64,000 nucleotides of DNA from Mycobacterium sp. URHB0044 (GCF_000620625.1 NZ_JIAW01000003.1:186001-250000); one strand, 5' to 3'. Positions 44,013 through 53,832 are shown, counted from the stretch's first letter. Notes: generated by a model from the letters alone, not told the origin. Made by a program: numbers and translations.

Positions 44013-44696
44013 ATGTTGAACCGTTTTGCCATGCTGGCAGCTGTCTGCATCGCGATCCCGGTCGGGACCGCGCCCCTCGCGTTGGCCGACCCACCGCCTC
44101 CCGACCCCGCAGTGCAGCCGGTCGGCGACACCAACCCGCTGCCGCCCGAAGGTGCCGTTCCGTCGGCTCCTCCCGGCGTGCTGGACACCCCTGACGGCTG
44201 GCACCTTTCGGTCGTCGGTAGCAACGAGACACAGCTGCCCGTCGCACCGTTGACCACGGCCATCTCGTCGCGCGAATACCTGGTGGCCGGAACCTTCACC
44301 GGGACCGTCACCGGCGGCGGCAAGACCAAGCTGACCGGCGGAACGATGGAGGCCGGCGAGCAGATCGGCTGCGGCATCATCTCCGACGAGACGGAGATCA
44401 ACCCGGGCGCCAGCTTCACGCCCGGCATCGGAATTCCGTTCACCGGCAACGCAACCGGCGCATTCGGCATCAGCCTGCAGGGCAAGGTCTACCTGAAGCC
44501 CGGCACCGTCACGACCGTCGCCATCGACAAGAAGAAGTTCAAGGGCACCTCGACGCGGATCACGATCACCGGCGTCCGCATCAAGACCGACCAGTGCGCC
44601 GGTCAGTCGTTCATCCGCTCGTACGCCACGCTGACGAGCTCGACCGACAACACCGACGACGTCATCACGTACCTCGGCGTCACCAAAGCCGTCTGA
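44013..44696 (+). CDS. MspA-family porin-like protein, copy 1
   Basis: A 227-residue exported protein. Signal peptide 1-25 ends at LALA before DPPPP, then a Pro-rich linker of about 30 residues, then an MspA-like beta-rich domain with the family landmarks SREYLVAGTFTGTV and GTMEAGEQIGCG. MspA forms octameric outer-membrane channels for small solutes in M. smegmatis. This protein is one member of a tandem pair and is probably a diverged porin. Two cysteines in the mature domain (QIGCG, DQCAG) are shared with copy 2. Start ATG 44013. Confidence 0.82.
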   Translation: MLNRFAMLAAVCIAIPVGTAPLALADPPPPDPAVQPVGDTNPLPPEGAVPSAPPGVLDTPDGWHLSVVGSNETQLPVAPLTTAISSREYLVAGTFTGTVTGGGKTKLTGGTMEAGEQIGCGIISDETEINPGASFTPGIGIPFTGNATGAFGISLQGKVYLKPGTVTTVAIDKKKFKGTSTRITITGVRIKTDQCAGQSFIRSYATLTSSTDNTDDVITYLGVTKAV

Positions 44697-44724
44697 CCAC
44701 GTCGACCTCGAACGAGAGAATGAG

Positions 44725-45411
44725 ATGTTGAATCGTTTTGCCACACTGGCTGCAGTCTGCATGCTGATCCCGGTCGGGACCGCGCCCGTCGCGCTGGCGG
44801 ATCCTCCGCCGGATCCCGCGGTGGCGCCCGCCGCGGACGCCGGTCCCCCGCCGGACAACGGAGTCGTCGCGTCGGCCGAGCCGGGCGTCGTCACCACCCC
44901 GGACGGCTGGACGCTGACCGTCGTCGCCGCCAACGAGACCCAGCTGCCCGTTGCGCCGCTGACGACCGCGGTGTCGTCGCGCGAGTATCTGGTGGGCGGC
45001 ACGTTCACCGGGACCGTCTCCGGCAAGGGCAAGACGTCCCTGGCCGGCGGCACGCTCGAGGCCGGTTACCAGATCGGCTGCGGCATCGAACTCGGCCAGG
45101 TCAGGTTGATCGGCTCCGTCGGCATCGGCACCTCGGGCTCCTCGCTCACCGGTGGCCTCGTCCCCACGGGCGTCACCTTCCCGATCTCGGGCACCATCGA
45201 GATCCACGCCAAGCCGGGCACCGTGTCGACCGTGACGGTGGACAAGAAGGACTTCAAGGCGGCGCCGGTGCGCGTCACGCTGAAGGACACCCACATCAAG
45301 GTCGACGGCTGCGTCGGACAGTCCTTCCTGCGGTCCTACGCGACGCTGACCAGCTCGACGACCGACACCGATGACGTCGTCGCGTACTACGGCGTGACGA
45401 AGGCCGTCTGA
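44725..45411 (+). CDS. MspA-family porin-like protein, copy 2
   Basis: A 228-residue paralogue of the preceding gene, with an almost identical signal peptide start (MLNRFA.LAAVC) and ending (SYATLTSST, GVTKAV). MspA landmarks are SREYLVGGTFTGTV and GTLEAGYQIGCG, closer to the canonical LELGYQIG than in copy 1. The middle (residues about 120-160) is the most diverged part. The two genes are 28 bp apart on one transcript and must have arisen by tandem duplication. Role: probably an outer-membrane channel or channel-related protein. Confidence 0.85.
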   Translation: MLNRFATLAAVCMLIPVGTAPVALADPPPDPAVAPAADAGPPPDNGVVASAEPGVVTTPDGWTLTVVAANETQLPVAPLTTAVSSREYLVGGTFTGTVSGKGKTSLAGGTLEAGYQIGCGIELGQVRLIGSVGIGTSGSSLTGGLVPTGVTFPISGTIEIHAKPGTVSTVTVDKKDFKAAPVRVTLKDTHIKVDGCVGQSFLRSYATLTSSTTDTDDVVAYYGVTKAV

Positions 45412-45414
45412 CGC

Positions 45415-46068
45415 ATGGCGGTTGCCAGGAAAGCGCACGTCGCGGCGTTCGGCATGCTCGCCCTCGCGGCGGCGGTCGCCTTCCCGGCGACCGCCGTTGC
45501 GGATCCTCCTGCGCCGGAACCCATTCCGCTGCCTGCGGATCCCGCGCTGCCACCGCCGCCTCCAGTCGGGCCGACGGTGCCGGTAATCGGCACGAATCTC
45601 GGGCCCGGCGGGCTCGGGGTGCTGGCGCAAAGCGGACAGGACCCCGTCCCGGGCGCGCTCGGCGCGCCCGCGGTCACGGGCCTGGATGCGGCGTCCGTGT
45701 TGGGGCAGGCCCCGGTTCCCTCGGCCCCGGGTGCGGGTCCGGGGGCACCACCGAACCTGAACGTGTTCAACAACGCCTACGGCGCCGGCGCCCTGAACGA
45801 CGTGCCTGCGGCGCCCGGCCAGGGCACTCAGTTCGACGTGGCACCCGGCCAGGAAAACGCGGACGTCTCCCGCAGGGAATGGCTGGGGCGCTACATCGAC
45901 CTGTACCGCGCAGGCGACCTGAAGGGCGGCCTGCTCGGCCAGATGCCGCAGGAGCAACTCGGCGAGCCACTGCCGGGTACCGCGCCCCCGCCCGGGACCA
46001 ACGTCCCGCCGGGACTGGTGCAGTTCCTGCCGGATCCGGCGGCACCCGTGCCGCCTCCGCCCGGCTGA
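45415..46068 (+). CDS. Proline-rich exported protein
   Basis: A 217-residue preprotein. The signal peptide ends near residue 29 (TAVA before DPPAPEP). The mature part is a Pro/Gly/Ala-rich stretch (repeated LPADPALPPPP, then GAGPGAPPNLNVFNNAYG), an REWLGRYIDLYRAGDLKGGLLG segment and a second Pro-rich tail. It starts 3 bp after the second porin-like gene, so the three genes form one operon. Proteins of this type are seen near cell-wall genes in mycobacteria; a structural or accessory role for the porins is a guess. Confidence 0.75.
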   Translation: MAVARKAHVAAFGMLALAAAVAFPATAVADPPAPEPIPLPADPALPPPPPVGPTVPVIGTNLGPGGLGVLAQSGQDPVPGALGAPAVTGLDAASVLGQAPVPSAPGAGPGAPPNLNVFNNAYGAGALNDVPAAPGQGTQFDVAPGQENADVSRREWLGRYIDLYRAGDLKGGLLGQMPQEQLGEPLPGTAPPPGTNVPPGLVQFLPDPAAPVPPPPG

Positions 46069-46079
46069 TCGACTGAACC

Positions 46080-46114
46080 ATTCGCGCCCATCGGCATCGC
46101 CGGTGGGCGCGAAT
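46080..46114. terminator. Hairpin terminator after the porin operon
   Basis: Perfect 11-bp inverted repeat: ATTCGCGCCCA at 46080-46090 and TGGGCGCGAAT at 46104-46114, loop of 13 bases, followed by TTC. It lies between the proline-rich gene and the convergent small gene at 46134, so it can serve both. Confidence 0.75.
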
Positions 46115-46133
46115 TTCGTCGTCGGCCAGTCGC

Positions 46134-46340
46134 TTAGCTGCTCAGCCCGGCCAATTCCCTGCGTGCGACGCGTTCGACGAACAGGGGTACGTAGTCCCGA
46201 ATGGGGCTGCCCTCGAACCGGGCATGACAGGAATGCACGACGGCGACCACCTCGTCAGTGGGGACCGCAGGATACTTCTCGGCGAGTCGCTCGACCAGCT
46301 GGTCGATGATCGTCTGTTCACTCAACTCGATCACAACCAT
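46134..46340 (-). CDS. Small three-helix-bundle dimerization-type protein
   Basis: A 68-residue protein starting MVVIELSEQTIIDQLVERLAEKYP, with a following helix DEVVAVVHSCHARFEGSPIRDYVPLFVERVARREL. Helical pattern and spacing match the small family known in actinobacteria as three-helix bundle dimerization domain proteins. GGAGG lies 7 nt before ATG 46340; the ATG at 46364 has no such site. Function unknown; family members are often encoded near regulators. Confidence 0.75.
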   Translation of the reverse strand: MVVIELSEQTIIDQLVERLAEKYPAVPTDEVVAVVHSCHARFEGSPIRDYVPLFVERVARRELAGLSS

Positions 46341-46494
46341 TACGTTCCTCCGCCGTTCACCCACGCGTCAACTCAATCGGCGAACTTCACAGCGGCTTGA
46401 CATTGGGGTGCCGGTAGTGACCTCAGTGTTGCCGGTTGCCGTCTCGCAGGTGTGGTGGATGCACGGCGGCGTCTTCGCTCTGGCGCAACCGGTG

Positions 46495-47166
46495 TCACAC
46501 CGGGGCCGTGGCGCTGAAGTATGCCAGGGCGCCGGAGCTTTGCAGGCGATCGACTGCCAGTCCTGCGTCGGTGAGCCAGTGTCGTAGGTCGTCGACGGTT
46601 CCGCCGGCGCCAAAGACTCCTGCCCGCCGAAACGCGCGAATCACCAGATCCTGACGCCACCCGGCTCCACGCACTACCGAGTCACCGATCAGCCGGCCGC
46701 CCGGCTTGAGGCAGCGGGCGATCTCGCGGACCGCGGCAGCCGGGTCGGGCAGACAGTGCAGACCGTTGAAGGTCACGCACAAGTCGAACTCGTTGTCGCC
46801 GAACGGCATCCGTGTGATGTCGGCCTCGGTGAACTCAATGTCGTGGCGGCCGAGATCCTCTGCTCGACGCCGCGCGCGGGCCAGCATGTCCGTAGAGATA
46901 TCGGCGGCAACGTATCGCACGCGCTGGCCTGATCGCAGGCCCCGCAGTGCCAGCCCGCCGCCGCACGGAACGTCGAGAACCGACGAGCCGTCGGGCAGGT
47001 GGGCGAGCATGCGGATGTTGTCGTAGAGAACGCGTGTATCAGTGGCCCACAGCGCTAGCCCGGCCGGCCTGGCCAACCATTCACGTTCCGCTGCGAAGTC
47101 GTAGGCGCCGCCGCCGATCCGGTCCACGAAGGTCCGCCCACCCCAGATCGATCGCTGCTCTGCCAT
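46495..47166 (-). CDS. Class I SAM-dependent methyltransferase
   Basis: A 223-residue methyltransferase. Motif I is VLDVPCGGGLALRGL near 63-77, the acidic strand 2 end is AADIST, the fourth motif is FDLCVTFNGLHCLPDP, followed by LKPGGRLIGDSVVRG. This resembles ubiquinone/menaquinone-type methyltransferases (Methyltransf_11), but the acceptor is unknown. ATG 47166 is chosen; an ATG seven residues earlier is possible. It lies 63 bp after the PHB-depolymerase-type gene on the same strand. Confidence 0.82.
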   Translation of the reverse strand: MAEQRSIWGGRTFVDRIGGGAYDFAAEREWLARPAGLALWATDTRVLYDNIRMLAHLPDGSSVLDVPCGGGLALRGLRSGQRVRYVAADISTDMLARARRRAEDLGRHDIEFTEADITRMPFGDNEFDLCVTFNGLHCLPDPAAAVREIARCLKPGGRLIGDSVVRGAGWRQDLVIRAFRRAGVFGAGGTVDDLRHWLTDAGLAVDRLQSSGALAYFSATAPV

Positions 47167-47229
47167 GTCCACACTCTCGCTCCGCACCGAAAGGCTGTCA
47201 ACGAGCCACCAGTCCTCCAGCGCGGGTGG

Positions 47230-48153
47230 CTATCTCGCGTGCGCCTCGAAGAATTGCCAGGACGCGAACGACGCGTTGGTCGTATGCGTGGTGGATCCGA
47301 CGTCGGCGAGGACGTCCGGAGCGCTGGGCCAGGTATGGCCGCCGCCGTCGACGCTGAGGAGCACGACCGCAGTGCCCGCCGCGCACGGCGCGGACGTCGA
47401 GCGGCGCGTGACCGTGCCGTCGCCGGTGCTGGGCAGCACGTCCTGCGCCGGACCGTCCTGGCACCCATCGGCTTGGCGCCAGCGCTCGGACATCGCGGTC
47501 GCAGACAGGACGTCGCTGGCCCCGCCGCGTCCCGTCATCGGGCCACCGTTGAACGGGACGATCGGATCGGCGGTCCCGTGGAACTGCAGAACCGACACCG
47601 GCCTGGACGGATTGCACGGCACGTTCACGCCGAGCGTTCCCCCGACCGGGGCGATGGCCGCGACGAGATCGGCGCGATCACACGCCAGCCGGTTGGCCAT
47701 GAACGCGCCGGCCGACAAGCCGGTGGCGAAGACGCGACCCGGATCGATGCCGAACTCCGCGACGAGTTTTCCGATCAGTGCCGAGAGGAAGCCGACGTCG
47801 TCGACTCCACGCCGGTCGGCAGGCGACGCACCGCGGCCGTCGGCCCAACTCAGGTCGATGCCGTCCGGGTAGACCGCAACGAAGCCGTACGTGTCGGCGA
47901 CGGCGTCATAGTTCGTGAGCGCGGCCTGCGCAGCGCCCGTGGCGCCGGCGGCGTGCAGGTTCACCACGAGACCCGACGGATGCTCGACACCGGCCGGCAC
48001 GTGCACGGAGTAGGTCCGGGCCAACCCCCCGAAGTCGAACTTGGCCGACGGCACGGGACTGGCCGACGCCACCGATCCTGGGGCGAGACACGCGATTGCA
48101 CAGATCACGCCCGCCAGCGTCAGCCGGCCGAAACGTCCAATGACAGGGAGCAT
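47230..48153 (-). CDS. Exported PHB-depolymerase-family esterase
   Basis: A 307-residue alpha/beta hydrolase of the esterase D/PHB depolymerase (LpqC-like) group. The signal peptide ends near residue 32 (SVASA). The nucleophile is Ser147 in TGLSAGA, the acid Asp196 in HGTADPIVP, and the base His273 in DGGGHTWP. YPDGIDLSWADG is also typical (feruloyl or acetyl-xylan-type esterases share it). It acts outside the membrane; natural substrate unknown. Confidence 0.87.
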   Translation of the reverse strand: MLPVIGRFGRLTLAGVICAIACLAPGSVASASPVPSAKFDFGGLARTYSVHVPAGVEHPSGLVVNLHAAGATGAAQAALTNYDAVADTYGFVAVYPDGIDLSWADGRGASPADRRGVDDVGFLSALIGKLVAEFGIDPGRVFATGLSAGAFMANRLACDRADLVAAIAPVGGTLGVNVPCNPSRPVSVLQFHGTADPIVPFNGGPMTGRGGASDVLSATAMSERWRQADGCQDGPAQDVLPSTGDGTVTRRSTSAPCAAGTAVVLLSVDGGGHTWPSAPDVLADVGSTTHTTNASFASWQFFEAHAR

Positions 48154-48214
48154 TCGCGGATGCTAAGCAGCGCGAGCAAACATCACACGAACGGGAAGCA
48201 TCCGTTGCGCGCGG

Positions 48215-49009
48215 TCACGCGTGTGCGGTCACCGCGCCGGCCAGGTCGAGTTCGTCGGCCAGCGCACGCGCCGTATCCAACAGGGTCGGTAGCGCCGCAC
48301 TCACCAGCAACTCCGTCATGCGTGTCGAGGGGCCGGACACCGAGATCGCTGCGCGGGCCGGCTCACCGGGAATGGTGACGGCGACGCAGCGGACGCCGAC
48401 TTCCTGCTCCTCTTCGTCGAGGGCGTAGCCGTTCTCGCGAATGCGGCTGAGCTCATCCTGCATGGCCTCGAGCGTCGTGATCGTGTGCGTCGTCCTGGCG
48501 ACGAGCCCGGAGCGGCGCAGGATCTCGGTGGCCCGGTCGGGCGGCATCGCGGCGAGCATCGCCTTGCCGACTGCGGTGCAGTGCATTCCCGCACGGCGGC
48601 CGACCTCGGTGAACATCCGCATCGCGTGCAGCCCGGGAACCTGTGCGGCATAGACGATTTCGTCACCATCGAGCAGGGCGAGGTTCGCACTCTCGCCCAC
48701 CGCGTCGACGAGCCGCCGCAGGTGCGGCGTCGCCCACGTCCCGATCAACCGGCCTGCACCTTCGCCCAGCCGGACCAGCCGCGGGCCGAGGGCATATGCG
48801 CGCGACGGTTCCTGGCGCACGTACCCGAGGTCGACGAGCGTGCGGACCAGTCGGTGAATGGTGGGCACCGGCAAGCCGGACCGTTGGGCTAGTTCGGAGA
48901 GCGTCACGATGCCGCCCAGATCGGCCATCGTCTCCAGCAGCTCGAAGACGCGCGCGATCGACTGCACGCCGCCGGTCGAGCGTTCGGCGCCCCGTTCCGG
49001 CTTCTCCAT
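48215..49009 (-). CDS. IclR-family transcriptional regulator
   Basis: A 264-residue regulator with an N-terminal winged helix (QSIARVFELLETMADLGGIVTLSELAQRSGLPVPTIHRLVRTLVDLGYV near 15-63) and a C-terminal IclR effector domain. It is divergent from hyi-glxR-gcl-glycerate kinase, a layout like that of AllR in E. coli, which responds to glyoxylate. That makes it the likely repressor or activator of the glycerate pathway. ATG 49009 is chosen over 49081, since the region before it contains the shared promoter. Confidence 0.9.
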   Translation of the reverse strand: MEKPERGAERSTGGVQSIARVFELLETMADLGGIVTLSELAQRSGLPVPTIHRLVRTLVDLGYVRQEPSRAYALGPRLVRLGEGAGRLIGTWATPHLRRLVDAVGESANLALLDGDEIVYAAQVPGLHAMRMFTEVGRRAGMHCTAVGKAMLAAMPPDRATEILRRSGLVARTTHTITTLEAMQDELSRIRENGYALDEEEQEVGVRCVAVTIPGEPARAAISVSGPSTRMTELLVSAALPTLLDTARALADELDLAGAVTAHA

Positions 49010-49030
49010 CGGACCCCTATCCCATTGACT

Positions 49031-49046
49031 GCATACAGAATACCGC
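49031..49046. promoter_or_regulatory. GCATAC element between iclR and hyi
   Basis: GCATAC at 49031-49036 followed by AGAATACC, one of several such elements in the intergenic regions between 49 and 63 kb. It lies in the shared promoter of the IclR gene and hyi, so it could mark GntR control on top of IclR control. Confidence 0.5.
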
Positions 49047-49100
49047 CTACTGTAGTCCACATCGCAAGAACGAAACTCCACGATACGAAAGAAGGCCAGC

Positions 49101-49931
49101 GTGACCCACGGTCTCCGCTACCTGGCGAATTGCTCGATCCTGTTCACCGAGATGCCGCTGCTACAGCGACCGGCCGCGGCGAAGGCCGCCGGATTCGACG
49201 CGGTGGAATTCTGGTGGCCCTTCGCCACCGCGGTGCCCGCGACCAGCGAGGTCGACGCGTTCACACGGGCGATCCGCGACGCGGGCCTCGACCTCATCGG
49301 CCTGAACTTCTTCGCAGGTGACCTGGCCGGGCCCGACTGCGGTGTGCTGTCCATCCCCGCACGCTCGACGGAGTTCCGGGACAACATCGACGTCGCCCTT
49401 GGCATCGGCACCGAGTTGGGCGTGCAGGCCTTCAACGCGCTATACGGCAACCGCGTCGACGGCGTGCCGCCGCAAGAGCAGGACGAGCTGGCCGCCGAAA
49501 ACCTCGGTTACGCGGCGAAGGCTGCGGCCGGCATCGGCGCAACCGTGTTGATCGAACCGATCAGCGGGCCCAAGCCGTACCCGTTGCGCACCGCCGCGGA
49601 CGTCGCCGCCGTGATCGGGCGGGTCAAGGCCGCAGGCCACGACAACGTCGGATTCCTTTGCGACCTCTACCATCTCGCATCGAACGGCGAATCCCTCGAC
49701 GCGGTCATCGATCAATACGCGGCGGGCATCGCCCACGTACAGATCGCGGATGCACCCGGACGCGGCGAGCCGGGCACCGGCGAACTCGACATCGACGGAT
49801 ACCTCACCCGCATCGAGGCCGCCGGTTACCGCGGCTGGGTCGGTCTCGAGTACAAGCCGACCACCCCCACCACCGAAAGCCTCGCGTGGCTACCGCGCGA
49901 GCGCCGCAGCGCGACCACCGCACAGCACTAA
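49101..49931 (+). CDS. hyi: Hydroxypyruvate isomerase
   Basis: A 276-residue TIM-barrel isomerase that converts hydroxypyruvate and tartronate semialdehyde. Landmarks are the N-terminal RYLANCSILFTEMPLLQRPAAAKAAGFDAVEFWWPF, the metal-ligand GATVLIEPISGPKPYPLR near 150-166 (first glutamate) and FLCDLYHLASNGE, AHVQIADAPGRGEPGTGELD and GWVGLEYKP near 250-258 (last glutamate). GTG 49101 follows GAAGG. It opens the glycerate operon and is 32 bp from glxR. Confidence 0.92.
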   Translation: MTHGLRYLANCSILFTEMPLLQRPAAAKAAGFDAVEFWWPFATAVPATSEVDAFTRAIRDAGLDLIGLNFFAGDLAGPDCGVLSIPARSTEFRDNIDVALGIGTELGVQAFNALYGNRVDGVPPQEQDELAAENLGYAAKAAAGIGATVLIEPISGPKPYPLRTAADVAAVIGRVKAAGHDNVGFLCDLYHLASNGESLDAVIDQYAAGIAHVQIADAPGRGEPGTGELDIDGYLTRIEAAGYRGWVGLEYKPTTPTTESLAWLPRERRSATTAQH

Positions 49932-49963
49932 CGAACAGCACGGACGAAAAGGACCCCAAACAC

Positions 49964-50845
49964 ATGACCACCATTGCCTTCATCGGCCTCGGCATCATGG
50001 GCAAGCCCATGGCGATCAACCTCGTCGATGCCGGATTCGACGTCGTCGGATTCAACCTCGTCCAGCCTCCGATCGACGCGCTCGTCGCGGCGGGCGGTCG
50101 CGGCGCGTCCAGCATCGCCGAAGCCGTCAAGGACGCCGACGTGATCGCGACGATGGTGCCCGACTCCCCCGACGTCGAGGAAGTCCTCTCCGGAGCCGAC
50201 GGCGTGTTCGCCAACGCCAGGGAGAACGCCCTGATCATCGACTTCTCGTCGATCCGACCGGACGTGTCGGCGCGGCTGGCGACCGAAGCCGAGCAGCGTG
50301 GCCTGCGCATCCTGGACGCCCCGGTGTCGGGCGGCGAGCAGGGCGCGATCGACGGCATCCTCTCGATCATGGTCGGCGGCACCCCCGAGAACTTCGCCGC
50401 CGCCGAGCCGATCCTGAACGCCGTCGGCAAGACGGTGGCCCTGGTCGGTCCTGCCGGGTCCGGGCAGACGGTCAAGGCGGCCAACCAGCTCATCGTGGCA
50501 GGCACCATCGAGCTCGTCGCCGAGGCCATCGTGTTCCTCGAGGCGTACGGGGTCGACACCGAAGCGGCGATCAAGGTGCTGGCGGGCGGGCTCGCGGGCA
50601 ACGCCATCCTGCAGCGCAAGGCGGCAGGAATGCTGGCGCGCGACTTCACCCCCGGTTTCCGAATTGCGCTGCACGACAAGGACATGGGCATCGTCACCGC
50701 GGCCGCCCGGCAGGCCGGTGTCGTCATCCCGCTCGGTGCGGTGGTCGCGCAGTTGATCGCCTCGCTGAAGGCGCAGGGCGACGGAGGCCTCGACCACAGC
50801 GCGCTGCTCAAGGTCGTCGAGCAGCTTTCCGGCCGTAGCAAGTAA
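49964..50845 (+). CDS. glxR: 2-hydroxy-3-oxopropionate (tartronate semialdehyde) reductase
   Basis: A 293-residue beta-hydroxyacid dehydrogenase. The nucleotide motif is [17 protein letters not shown] near 4-20, the substrate motif [11 protein letters not shown] near 118-128, and the catalytic lysine in [13 protein letters not shown] near 168. It reduces tartronate semialdehyde, produced by Gcl, to D-glycerate. The longer in-frame ORF upstream is a shadow of hyi. It is separated from gcl by 22 bp. Confidence 0.93.
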   Translation: MTTIAFIGLGIMGKPMAINLVDAGFDVVGFNLVQPPIDALVAAGGRGASSIAEAVKDADVIATMVPDSPDVEEVLSGADGVFANARENALIIDFSSIRPDVSARLATEAEQRGLRILDAPVSGGEQGAIDGILSIMVGGTPENFAAAEPILNAVGKTVALVGPAGSGQTVKAANQLIVAGTIELVAEAIVFLEAYGVDTEAAIKVLAGGLAGNAILQRKAAGMLARDFTPGFRIALHDKDMGIVTAAARQAGVVIPLGAVVAQLIASLKAQGDGGLDHSALLKVVEQLSGRSK

Positions 50846-50867
50846 TACAGGAACAGGAGATAGAGCC

Positions 50868-52643
50868 ATGCCCCGTATGCGTGCAGTCGACGCGGCCGTC
50901 GCGATCCTGCAGGCCGAGGGCGTCGCCGACGTCTTCGGGCTGCCCGGCGCAGCCATCAATCCCTTCTACTCGGCGCTGCAGCGCAACGGCAGCATCCGCC
51001 ACACGCTGGCCAGGCACGTCGAGGGCGCCTCGCACATGGCCGAGGGCTACACCCGGGCCAAGGCCGGCAACATCGGGGTGTGCATCGGCACGTCCGGTCC
51101 CGCGGGCACGGACATGATCACGGGCCTGTATTCCGCTGCCGCCGACTCCATCCCGATACTGTGCATCACCGGGCAGGCCCCGGTGGCCCGGCTGCACAAG
51201 GAGGACTTCCAGGCCGTCGACATCGCCTCCATCGCAAAGCCCTTGACGAAGATGGCCGTGACGGTCATGGAGCCGGCGCAGGTGCCGGGGACCTTCCAGC
51301 AGGCGTTTCACCTGATGCGGTCGGGGCGGCCGGGTCCCGTGCTCATCGACCTGCCCGTCGACGTGCAGGTGGCCGAGATCGAGTTCGACATCGACACGTA
51401 TCAGCCTCTGCCGGTGTACAAACCGACCGCCAGCCGGGCCCAGGCCGAGAAGGCCATCGACATGCTGATCGCGGCGCAGCGGCCGCTGATCGTCGCCGGT
51501 GGCGGCATCGTCAACGCCGACGCGGCCGAACTGCTGGTCGAGTTCGCCGAAATCACCGGCGTGCCCGTCGTTCCCACGCTGATGGGCTGGGGCACCATCC
51601 CCGACGACCACCCGCTCATGGCCGGCATGGCCGGGCTGCAGACCGCGCACCGCTACGGCAACGCGACCATGCTGGCGTCGGACTTCGTGTTCGGCATCGG
51701 CAACCGGTGGGCCAACCGGCACACCGGTGGCCTCGAAACCTACCGTGCGGGACGCACATTCGTGCACGTCGACATCGAGCCGACGCAGATCGGCAGGGTC
51801 TTTCCCGCCGACTACGGCATCGTGTCCGACGCCGGTGCCGCACTCGACTTGTTCGTCGACGTGGCCCGTCAGCGCAAGGCGGCTGGCACGCTGCCCGACC
51901 GCAGCGCCTGGGCGGAGGAGTGCGCCGAGCGGAAGCGCACGCTGCACCGCAAGACGCATTTCGACAACGTCCCGGTGAAGCCGCAGCGGGTGTACGAGGA
52001 GATGAACCGCACGTTCGGCCCGGAAACCCGGTACGTCACGACGATCGGGCTGTCGCAGATCGCAGCCGCGCAATTCCTGCACGTGTACAAGCCTCGGCAC
52101 TGGATCAACGCAGGCCAGGCGGGCCCACTCGGCTGGACCCTGCCCGCGGCACTCGGCGTGTGCGTCGCCGATCCGGACGCCACCGTCGTGGCACTCTCCG
52201 GTGACTACGACTTCCAGTTCCTCATCGAGGAATTGGCCGTCGGCGCGCAGTTCAACCTGCCCTACATCCACGTGCTGGTGAACAACGCCTACCTCGGTCT
52301 GATCAGGCAGGCACAACGCGCCTTCGACATGGACTACTGCGTGCAGCTGGCGTTCGACAACGTCAACGCCCCCGACATGAACGGCTACGGCGTCGACCAC
52401 GTCGCGGTCGCGGAAGGCCTGGGCTGCAAGGCATTGCGCGTCACCGAGCCGGACGAGATCCTTCCCGCATTCGAACTCGCCAAGAAGTTGATGGCGGAGT
52501 TCCGCGTGCCGGTCATCGTCGAGATCATGCTCGAGCGCGTCACCAACATCGCGATGGGCACCGAGATCGACAACATCATCGAGTTCGAGGACCTCGCGTT
52601 GCTTCCCGAGGACGCCCCCACCGCCATGGCACTGCTGGACTGA
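50868..52643 (+). CDS. gcl: Glyoxylate carboligase (tartronate semialdehyde synthase)
   Basis: A 591-residue thiamine-diphosphate enzyme joining two glyoxylates to give tartronate semialdehyde and CO2. The match to E. coli Gcl as I know it is very high throughout: [46 protein letters not shown]. Val51 replaces the catalytic glutamate of other ThDP enzymes, which is the hallmark of Gcl. The C-terminal ThDP loop is [36 protein letters not shown]. It is not oxalyl-CoA decarboxylase. ATG 50868 follows CAGGAGA. Confidence 0.97.
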   Translation: MPRMRAVDAAVAILQAEGVADVFGLPGAAINPFYSALQRNGSIRHTLARHVEGASHMAEGYTRAKAGNIGVCIGTSGPAGTDMITGLYSAAADSIPILCITGQAPVARLHKEDFQAVDIASIAKPLTKMAVTVMEPAQVPGTFQQAFHLMRSGRPGPVLIDLPVDVQVAEIEFDIDTYQPLPVYKPTASRAQAEKAIDMLIAAQRPLIVAGGGIVNADAAELLVEFAEITGVPVVPTLMGWGTIPDDHPLMAGMAGLQTAHRYGNATMLASDFVFGIGNRWANRHTGGLETYRAGRTFVHVDIEPTQIGRVFPADYGIVSDAGAALDLFVDVARQRKAAGTLPDRSAWAEECAERKRTLHRKTHFDNVPVKPQRVYEEMNRTFGPETRYVTTIGLSQIAAAQFLHVYKPRHWINAGQAGPLGWTLPAALGVCVADPDATVVALSGDYDFQFLIEELAVGAQFNLPYIHVLVNNAYLGLIRQAQRAFDMDYCVQLAFDNVNAPDMNGYGVDHVAVAEGLGCKALRVTEPDEILPAFELAKKLMAEFRVPVIVEIMLERVTNIAMGTEIDNIIEFEDLALLPEDAPTAMALLD

Positions 52644-52655
52644 AGGCATTCGGAC

Positions 52656-53792
52656 GTGCACGTACTCGTCGCGCCCGACAAGTTCAAGGGATCGCTGAGC
52701 GCAGCCCAGGTCGCCACACACGTGGCAGCCGGGTTGCGTTCGGCGCTACCAGATCTCGCGGTCCGCGAGTTGCCGGTGGCCGACGGCGGCGACGGCACCG
52801 TCGACGCTGCGGTCCAGGCCGGCTTCACCCGCGTGCGCGTGCGGGCATCGGGACCCACGGCAGATCCGGTCGAGACCAGCTACGCCCGACGCGGCGACCT
52901 CGCGGTCGTCGAGATGGCGACGGTGTGCGGCCTGCTCAGGTTGCCAGGGGGTCGCCCTGCGCCACTGCGTGCCAGCAGCTACGGGCTCGGTGAGGTGGTG
53001 CGCGCTGCGGTGGACGCCGGCTGCCGACGAATCGTGCTCGGCATCGGCGGAAGCGCAAGCACCGACGGCGGCGCCGGGATGTTGCAGGCGCTCGGTGCAC
53101 GTCTGCTCGACGAACGCGGCCGTCCGCTCCCACCGCGAGGACTGCCACTGGACGGCACGCCGTACACGTTGGACCTGACCGGAATCGCCCTGGCGCAAGG
53201 CAATGTCGAGATCGTCGTCGGTTGCGACGTCGACAACCCGCTCGTCGGGGTCCGTGGTGCGGCGGCGGTGTACGGGCCACAGAAGGGTGCGTCGCCACGG
53301 GACGTCTGCCTGCTCGACGCAGCGCTGCGTCGCTGGGCCGAGGCCGTCGCCAACGCAACCGGCAGCGACTGTGCCGCCGAAGCGGGCGCGGGGGCCGCGG
53401 GCGGCGTGGGCTTTGCGGCCATCGCGGTGCTCGGCGGCGTGCTGCGGCCTGGCATTCGCATCGTGCTGGACCTGGTGGAGTTCGCCGAACACCTCGTCGA
53501 CTGCCGCCTGGTGATCACCGGCGAGGGTGCGCTCGACGAGCAGACACTCGCAGGAAAGGCGCCTGCAGGGGTGAGCGTCGCGGCGCGGAACGCCGGAGTT
53601 CCCGTCGTGGCAGTCGCGGGCCGATCCGCGCTGACGCCGGCCGATCTCGCCGGGGCGGGCATCGACGCGGTCTATCCACTCACCGAACTGGAGCCCGACT
53701 TGGTGCGCTCGATCGCCTATGCGGGGCCCTTGCTGGAAAGACTCGGCGCGCGGATCGCGCGGGAACTGCTCACGACACCGGCCACGCCGTAA
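52656..53792 (+). CDS. Glycerate 2-kinase (type I)
   Basis: A 378-residue kinase of the GarK/GlxK family that makes 2-phosphoglycerate for central metabolism. Family features: VAPDKFKGSLSAAQVA near 5-20, VADGGDGTVDAAV, GIGGSASTDGGAGMLQALGA, and ITGEGALDEQTLAGKAPAGVSVAARNAG. It completes the route glyoxylate to tartronate semialdehyde to glycerate to 2-phosphoglycerate with gcl and glxR. GTG start at 52656, 12 bp after gcl. Confidence 0.93.
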   Translation: MHVLVAPDKFKGSLSAAQVATHVAAGLRSALPDLAVRELPVADGGDGTVDAAVQAGFTRVRVRASGPTADPVETSYARRGDLAVVEMATVCGLLRLPGGRPAPLRASSYGLGEVVRAAVDAGCRRIVLGIGGSASTDGGAGMLQALGARLLDERGRPLPPRGLPLDGTPYTLDLTGIALAQGNVEIVVGCDVDNPLVGVRGAAAVYGPQKGASPRDVCLLDAALRRWAEAVANATGSDCAAEAGAGAAGGVGFAAIAVLGGVLRPGIRIVLDLVEFAEHLVDCRLVITGEGALDEQTLAGKAPAGVSVAARNAGVPVVAVAGRSALTPADLAGAGIDAVYPLTELEPDLVRSIAYAGPLLERLGARIARELLTTPATP

Positions 53793-53832
53793 AGGAAGCT
53801 GTCCGGACCGGCCCCATTGGATCTTGAAGACT

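Noticed and set aside
50868..52643. Oxalyl-CoA decarboxylase instead of Gcl
   Set aside because: Val51 in place of the catalytic Glu, near-complete agreement with E. coli Gcl and position between glxR and glycerate kinase all fix it as glyoxylate carboligase.
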